Positions 5,631-9,254 of a stretch of DNA of 9,254 bases are shown here, in pieces. The notes below the pieces were generated by a model. It searched no databases and was not told the DNA's origin. It saw only the letters and a program-made list of their open reading frames with translations. Each line of letters opens with the position of its first letter. The first letter of the stretch is position 1. The stretch covers positions 1-9,254 of the forward strand of contig JASMAE010000227.1 of NCBI GenBank assembly GCA_030754475.1. The letters are read 5' to 3'. A program made the position numbers and the translations under genes. The stretch comes from Rhodospirillales bacterium (GTDB lineage: Bacteria; Pseudomonadota; Alphaproteobacteria; Rhodospirillales; JASLLV01).

Positions 5631-7100
5631 TTACGCGCCCGCGCCCTGCATGCGCCCGGCGGCGGGGTTGAACGCCGTCACCAGGCGCCCCGAAGGCACG
5701 GCGCTGGCCGGCTTGGCGCACGGAAGAAATAGCCCCCGCCCCTTTGCCGCCGTCAACTCGCCGTTCTCGCAGACCACCTCGCCACGCGAGATGGTGATCA
5801 CGGGCCACCCCTTCACCGTCATCCCTTCGTAGGGCGTGTAGTCCATGGCGTCGTGCAGCATCGCTTGGGTGATGGTGACCTCTTTGGCGGCGTCCCAGAT
5901 GGCGATGTCGGCGTCCGATCCGACGGCGATGGTCCCCTTTCTGGGATGCAGGCCGTACATCTTCGCCGGATTGGTCGACGTCAGCGCGACGAACGTCCCC
6001 AAATCGATGCGGCCTGCGCCGACGCCGCCGTGGAAGAGCAGCGGAAGCCGGACCTCGAGCCCCGGAACGCCGTTGGCGATGCGCTTGAACGTGGCGTTCG
6101 GCCCGTGCATGAGCTTGCCGTCGGAGCCGGCGTAGCGGTAGGGCGCGTGGTCCGACGAGAAGACGTCGAACAGCCCGGTCTGGATGGCCTGCCACAGCTT
6201 CTCCTGGTTCCCCTTGTCCCGCGGCGGCGGGCTGCACATGAACTTGGCCCCTTCGAGCCCCGGCTGGTCGAGGTCGTCTTCGCTCAAGAACAGATACTGC
6301 GGGCATGTCTCGGCGTAGACCTTGAGGCCGCGCGCCTTGGCCCAGCGGATCTGCTCGGCGGCCTCTATCCCTGAGACGTGGACGATCAGGATGGGAACGT
6401 CCATCACCTCGGCCAGCGAGATCACCCGATGGGTCGCCTCGCGCTCCACCGGCATCGGCCGCGCGGTGGCGTGATACCGGGGTTCGGTGTGACCGGCACG
6501 GATGAGAAGATCGCTCAGGAATGCCAGGCATTCGTTGTTCTCGGCATGCACCATGACCAGCGCGCCCTCGCGCCGGGCAACCGCCAGCACTTCGAGGATC
6601 TTGCGGTCGTCGAGCTTCATCGCGTCGTAGGTCATGTAGATCTTGAACGAGGTGTATCCGTCGGTGATCAGCGCCGGCAGCTCCTGGCCCAGCACCTGTT
6701 CCGTCGGGTCCGAGACGATCAGGTGGACGGCGTAGTCGATTACCGCCTTCGCGTCGCCGCGGGCGCGATAGTCCTGAACGACGGCGCGAAGCGATTGGCC
6801 CGGCATTTGGGGCGCGAACGGCATGATCGTGGTGGTGCCGCCGCACGCCGCCGACGCCGTGCCCGAATAGAAATCGTCGGCGGTCTCCATGCCCATCGAG
6901 GACTTCTGCTCGATGTGGCAGTGGCTGTCGACGCCGCCGGGCAGCACAAGCAGGCCGTCCGCGCCGATCTCGCGCCTGCCCGGGCCCAGGTGCCGCGCCA
7001 CCGCTTCGATGACGCCGTCCTTGACGCCCACGTCGGCGACGACGCTGTCCGATGCCGTGACCACCGTGCCCCCGCGAATGACGAGATCGAAGTCGGCCAT
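5631..7100 (-). CDS. hydA: D-hydantoinase / dihydropyrimidinase
   Basis: This 489-residue binuclear-metal cyclic amidohydrolase opens 5-substituted hydantoins or dihydropyrimidines to N-carbamoyl amino acids. Numbering from the start at 7100, the metal ligands are visible: His60 and His62 (DSHCHIEQ), the lysine to be carboxylated Lys153 (SFKIYMTY), His185 (MVHAEN), His241 (IVHVSG) and Asp317 (SSDHAPY). Tyr158 in the same segment as the lysine is the usual substrate-contacting tyrosine. Its length fits the family (about 460-490). The ATG at 7100 is chosen over ATGs at 7118 and 7127 because the protein then begins MADFDLVIRGG, as in relatives, and GAGGGGG lies 9 nt upstream. It is the first gene of the operon and sits next to a D-carbamoylase, the standard hydantoinase pairing, so hydantoin use is favoured over pyrimidine catabolism. 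The last 20 or so residues (NPAAGRMQGAGA) form a low-complexity tail. The true substrate side chain is not predictable. Confidence 0.95.
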   Translation of the reverse strand: MADFDLVIRGGTVVTASDSVVADVGVKDGVIEAVARHLGPGRREIGADGLLVLPGGVDSHCHIEQKSSMGMETADDFYSGTASAACGGTTTIMPFAPQMPGQSLRAVVQDYRARGDAKAVIDYAVHLIVSDPTEQVLGQELPALITDGYTSFKIYMTYDAMKLDDRKILEVLAVARREGALVMVHAENNECLAFLSDLLIRAGHTEPRYHATARPMPVEREATHRVISLAEVMDVPILIVHVSGIEAAEQIRWAKARGLKVYAETCPQYLFLSEDDLDQPGLEGAKFMCSPPPRDKGNQEKLWQAIQTGLFDVFSSDHAPYRYAGSDGKLMHGPNATFKRIANGVPGLEVRLPLLFHGGVGAGRIDLGTFVALTSTNPAKMYGLHPRKGTIAVGSDADIAIWDAAKEVTITQAMLHDAMDYTPYEGMTVKGWPVITISRGEVVCENGELTAAKGRGLFLPCAKPASAVPSGRLVTAFNPAAGRMQGAGA

Positions 7101-7149
7101 GCCCTTCTTCCCCCTCATGCAGCCCACGGGGCCGCGCGCTTTCGCCGCC

Positions 7150-7177
7150 AGTATAGGACAGTCGAGACCGCGCGCAA
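7150..7177 (-). promoter_or_regulatory. Putative sigma70-type promoter of the hydantoinase operon
   Basis: On the minus strand, TATACT (7155-7150; 5 of 6 to the -10 consensus) lies 16 bp downstream of TTGCGC (7177-7172; 3 of 6 to the -35 consensus). Predicted transcription would begin near 7143, giving a leader of about 43 nt before the ATG at 7100. One copy of the CGAGACC element fills the spacer and another lies just upstream of the -35. Consensus matching by eye only. Confidence 0.45.
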
Positions 7178-7248
7178 CGCACCCCTACGGTCTCGTCCAG
7201 GCGGTTGCCAAGGGCGTGTCGGGCCGGGATGATGGCGCGACGAGACCA
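7161..7248. repeat. Repeated CGAGACC elements, candidate operators between hydA and fhs
   Basis: There are three near-identical 10-mers: GTCGAGACCG (7161-7170, plus), GACGAGACCG (7197-7188, minus) and GACGAGACCA (7239-7248, plus). The first two form a perfect 8-bp inverted repeat (CGAGACCG/CGGTCTCG) with a 17-nt spacer, flanking the -35 of the putative operon promoter. The third lies at the expected transcription start of fhs. This arrangement is what a shared regulator binding site would look like. No regulator gene is in the window. Confidence 0.45.
7205..7233 (+). promoter_or_regulatory. Putative sigma70-type promoter of fhs
   Basis: TTGCCA (7205-7210; 5 of 6 to the -35 consensus) and GATGAT (7228-7233; 4 of 6 to the -10 consensus) are separated by 17 bp. 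Transcription would start near 7240, about 40 nt before the fhs ATG, on top of the third CGAGACC element. Identified by eye, so only suggestive. Confidence 0.35.
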
Positions 7249-7278
7249 TACGCGCGCGCCGCTCCGAGGAGACGAGCC

Positions 7279-8952
7279 ATGGGAAAACCGGACATCGAGA
7301 TCGCTCGCGACTCAACCATGCGCCCCATCGAGGACGTCGCCGCCGGACTGGGCATTCCCGGGGACGCGCTCTATCGCTTCGGCCCGTACAAGGCCAAGGT
7401 TTCGCCGGACTTCATCGATAGCCTAAGCGATCGGCCCGACGGAAAGCTGGTCCTGGTGACCGCGATGACGCCGACGCCGGCCGGCGAGGGCAAGACGACG
7501 ACCACCGTCGGGCTTGGCGACGCGTTGAACCGGCAGGGGCGAAAGACCGCCATCTGCCTGCGTGAACCCTCGTTGGGCCCGTGCTTCGGTACCAAGGGGG
7601 GCGCGGCCGGCGGCGGTTACGCCCAGGTGGTGCCGATGGAGGACATCAACCTCCACTTCACCGGCGATTTCCACGCCATCGGCGCTGCCCACAACCTTTT
7701 GGCGGCGTTGATCGACAACCACGTCTACTGGGGCAACGCGCTCGGCTTCGACCTCCGCCGCATCACCTGGCGCCGGGTCGTCGACATGAACGACCGGGCG
7801 CTCCGCAGCGTCGTCGTGGGGCTCGGCGGCACAACCAACGGATTTCCCCACGAAAGCGGCTTCGACATCACGGTGGCGTCCGAGGTGATGGCCGTCTTCT
7901 GCCTATCGGCGGGCTTGCAGGAATTGAACGAGCGGCTCGGGCGCGTCATCGTCGGCTACACCCGCGCCCGCGAACCCATCCACGCCAGCGACCTCAAGGC
8001 CAACGGGCCGATGACCGTGCTCTTGAAGGACGCGATCATGCCCAATCTGGTCCAGACGCTCGAGAACAACCCCGCCTTCATCCACGGTGGGCCGTTCGGC
8101 AACATCGCCCATGGCTGCAACTCGGTGATTGCCACCAGAGCCGCGCTCAAGCTCGCCGAATTCGTGGTTACCGAGGCCGGATTCGGCTCCGATCTGGGCG
8201 CCGAGAAGTTCTTCGACATCAAGTGCCGCAGGGCCGGCCTCAGCCCCGACGCGGCCGTCATCGTCGCCACCCTTCGGGCCTTGAAGATGCACGGCGGCGC
8301 GGCGCGCGACGCGATCGAAGAGCCGAACGCGGAAGCGCTCGAGAAGGGAATGCCCAACCTCGCCCGCCACATCCGGATCCTGAAGAGCTTTGGCGTGCCG
8401 GCCGTGGTCGCGCTCAACCGCTTCGCGTCGGATCAGGATGACGAGCTCGCCTTCGTCGCCGACGCGGTCCGGCCTTTCGGCGTCGAGGCCGTGGTTTCCA
8501 GCCACTGGGCCGATGGCGGCGCCGGCGCCGAGGCGCTCGCCGAGGCCGTCGTCCGCCTGGCTGAATCGGGGGCGTCCCAGTTCGCGCCGCTCTACGAGCT
8601 CGACATGACGCTCTGGAACAAGGCCAAGACCGTCGCTACCGCACTTTACGGCGCCGACGACATCATTGCCGAAACGCGCGTGCGCGACCGCTTCCGCGAG
8701 CTTGAGGCGAACGGCTACGGGCGCTTTTCCGTGTGCATGGCGAAGACCCAATACAGCTTTTCGACCGACCCCAGCCTCACGGGCGCGCCCACGGGCCACG
8801 TGGTGCCGATCCGCGACGTCCAACTTGCCGGCGGCGCCGAGTTCGTGGTCGTGCTCTGTGGCACCATCATGACCATGCCGGGCCTGCCCAGGACCCCGGC
8901 GGCCGAATCCATCCACATCGATGAAGCGGGTTTGGTGCAGGGGCTGTTCTAA
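7279..8952 (+). CDS. fhs: Formate--tetrahydrofolate ligase
   Basis: This 557-residue cytosolic enzyme (10-formyl-THF synthetase) joins formate to tetrahydrofolate with ATP, bringing formate into one-carbon metabolism for purine, formyl-Met and serine synthesis. Visible signatures are the ATP-binding loop TPTPAGEGKTTTT (64-76), REPSLGP (95-101), the family signature GTKGGAAGGGYAQ (104-116) and the second signature VATLRALKMHGG near residue 334. The C-terminal block ends MTMPGLPRTPAAESI before the final residues. Length matches the family (about 556). The ATG at 7279 has GAGGAG at 7266-7271, 7 nt upstream. The open frame extends much further upstream (to 6889), but that stretch overlaps the hydantoinase on the other strand and shows no family character. 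It is divergent from the hydantoinase operon and convergent with the transpeptidase gene. Its position suggests it captures formate released by the neighbouring deformylase or from oxidised methyl groups (inference). Confidence 0.98.
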   Translation: MGKPDIEIARDSTMRPIEDVAAGLGIPGDALYRFGPYKAKVSPDFIDSLSDRPDGKLVLVTAMTPTPAGEGKTTTTVGLGDALNRQGRKTAICLREPSLGPCFGTKGGAAGGGYAQVVPMEDINLHFTGDFHAIGAAHNLLAALIDNHVYWGNALGFDLRRITWRRVVDMNDRALRSVVVGLGGTTNGFPHESGFDITVASEVMAVFCLSAGLQELNERLGRVIVGYTRAREPIHASDLKANGPMTVLLKDAIMPNLVQTLENNPAFIHGGPFGNIAHGCNSVIATRAALKLAEFVVTEAGFGSDLGAEKFFDIKCRRAGLSPDAAVIVATLRALKMHGGAARDAIEEPNAEALEKGMPNLARHIRILKSFGVPAVVALNRFASDQDDELAFVADAVRPFGVEAVVSSHWADGGAGAEALAEAVVRLAESGASQFAPLYELDMTLWNKAKTVATALYGADDIIAETRVRDRFRELEANGYGRFSVCMAKTQYSFSTDPSLTGAPTGHVVPIRDVQLAGGAEFVVVLCGTIMTMPGLPRTPAAESIHIDEAGLVQGLF

Positions 8953-8990
8953 GCCGGGGTTTGGGGACTTGCCGGGGGCCGCGCCGCGCC
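8953..8990. other. Short convergent gap between fhs and the transpeptidase gene
   Basis: These 38 bp separate two convergent 3' ends. The stretch is very G-rich (CCGGGG occurs twice as a direct repeat). No clear stem followed by a T-run is visible, so no terminator is called. Confidence 0.4.
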
Positions 8991-9254
8991 CTAACCCGCG
9001 AGCGCGTGGGCCGCGCGGCGGTGGTCGGCGCACGCGCGCCGCTCGCCGGTTTCTTGATCGGCCATGATGGCGCAGACCGAGCCCGCCTCCCAGAAATCTT
9101 TGGGCCAGGCGAGGATCTCGTGGCCGAGGCCGGCAAGCGCGTCGCCGAAATCCTCCGCCAGCGAGGCTTCGAGCTTGAGAAGTCCCGGGTTGGTCGCGTG
9201 GGGCTCGAACGAGGACGGGAAGCTCGCGGACGCGAACCGGGGCGCCTCGACCGC
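8991..9254 (-). CDS. Gamma-glutamyltranspeptidase-like protein, C-terminal fragment (5' part outside window)
   Basis: Only the last 87 residues are in view, read through the right window edge to a TAG at 8993-8991. The fragment begins AVEAPRF, then SFPSSFEPHATNP, a GHEILAW segment, GSVCAIM and an ending ACADHRRAAHALAG. This order matches the C-terminus of the gamma-glutamyltransferase/acylase Ntn-hydrolase family, where the region reads approximately 'EAPRF...GH...G...GADPRR...A.G'. Those enzymes cleave gamma-glutamyl bonds, for example in glutathione, after self-processing. The usual ADPRR is ADHRR here, a small divergence. The catalytic threonine and small-subunit start lie outside the window, so activity cannot be judged. 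The gene is convergent with fhs and probably belongs to a separate transcription unit. The family assignment is fairly strong; the substrate is unknown. Confidence 0.82.
   Translation of the reverse strand, partial: AVEAPRFASASFPSSFEPHATNPGLLKLEASLAEDFGDALAGLGHEILAWPKDFWEAGSVCAIMADQETGERRACADHRRAAHALAG

Noticed and set aside
4691..5671. Plus-strand open frame of 326 codons opposite the carbamoylase
   Set aside because: Antisense shadow; the minus strand has the complete nitrilase triad.
5488..7182. Long minus-strand open frame of 564 codons overlapping the hydantoinase
   Set aside because: Shadow frame of a GC-rich gene. It is Arg/Gly/Ala-rich with no family motifs, while the hydantoinase frame carries all metal ligands.
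6889..7278. Upstream extension of the fhs frame by 130 codons
   Set aside because: It overlaps the hydantoinase 5' end and lacks family character. The ATG at 7279 gives the standard length and has GAGGAG 7 nt upstream.
7903..9033. Minus-strand open frame of 376 codons opposite fhs
   Set aside because: Antisense shadow. fhs signatures lie on the plus strand and the end of this frame also collides with the transpeptidase fragment in another frame.
9026..9041. CGGCGC/GCGCCG hairpin
   Set aside because: Lies inside the coding end of the transpeptidase-like gene, has no T-run, and is expected by chance in such GC-rich sequence.

Overview
The window is GC-rich (about two thirds G+C by eye) and densely packed with proteobacterial-type genes in short operons. 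The close match of one gene to the Agrobacterium D-carbamoylase family, together with the base composition, suggests an alphaproteobacterium. That placement is inference. There is no rRNA, tRNA, insertion sequence or CRISPR array.

Layout: (1) 1-484, minus strand: the N-terminal 161 residues of a classical short-chain dehydrogenase, cut by the window edge. (2) 485-671: a divergent intergenic region with two hairpins. (3) 672-2174, plus: an amidohydrolase of the cytosine deaminase/TRZ-ATZ type. (4) 2175-2366: a convergent intergenic region with an AT-rich island of about 75 bp and several inverted repeats. (5) 2367-7100, minus: a four-gene operon, in transcription order D-hydantoinase/dihydropyrimidinase, N-carbamoyl-D-amino-acid hydrolase, FAD-dependent DAO-family oxidoreductase and N-formylglutamate-amidohydrolase-family deformylase. 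The gaps are 49 bp, a 4-bp ATGA overlap and 33 bp. (6) 7101-7278: a divergent promoter region with a repeated CGAGACC element. (7) 7279-8952, plus: formate-tetrahydrofolate ligase (fhs). (8) 8991-9254, minus: the C-terminal 87 residues of a gamma-glutamyltranspeptidase-like protein.

How the genes may work together (inference): the hydantoinase opens a hydantoin or dihydropyrimidine ring to an N-carbamoyl amino acid. The carbamoylase releases the amino acid plus CO2 and ammonia. The FAD enzyme then oxidises the amine, as a D-amino acid or sarcosine (N-methyl) oxidase would. The deformylase would release formate, and the divergent fhs would capture formate as 10-formyl-tetrahydrofolate. The neighbouring amidohydrolase belongs to a superfamily that deaminates cyclic N-heterocycles and could supply the ring substrate. 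One reading is a creatinine/N-methylhydantoin/sarcosine-like route with one-carbon recovery; another is a hydantoin-propionate/formylglutamate (histidine-like) route. The individual enzyme families are well supported. The combined pathway is a hypothesis.
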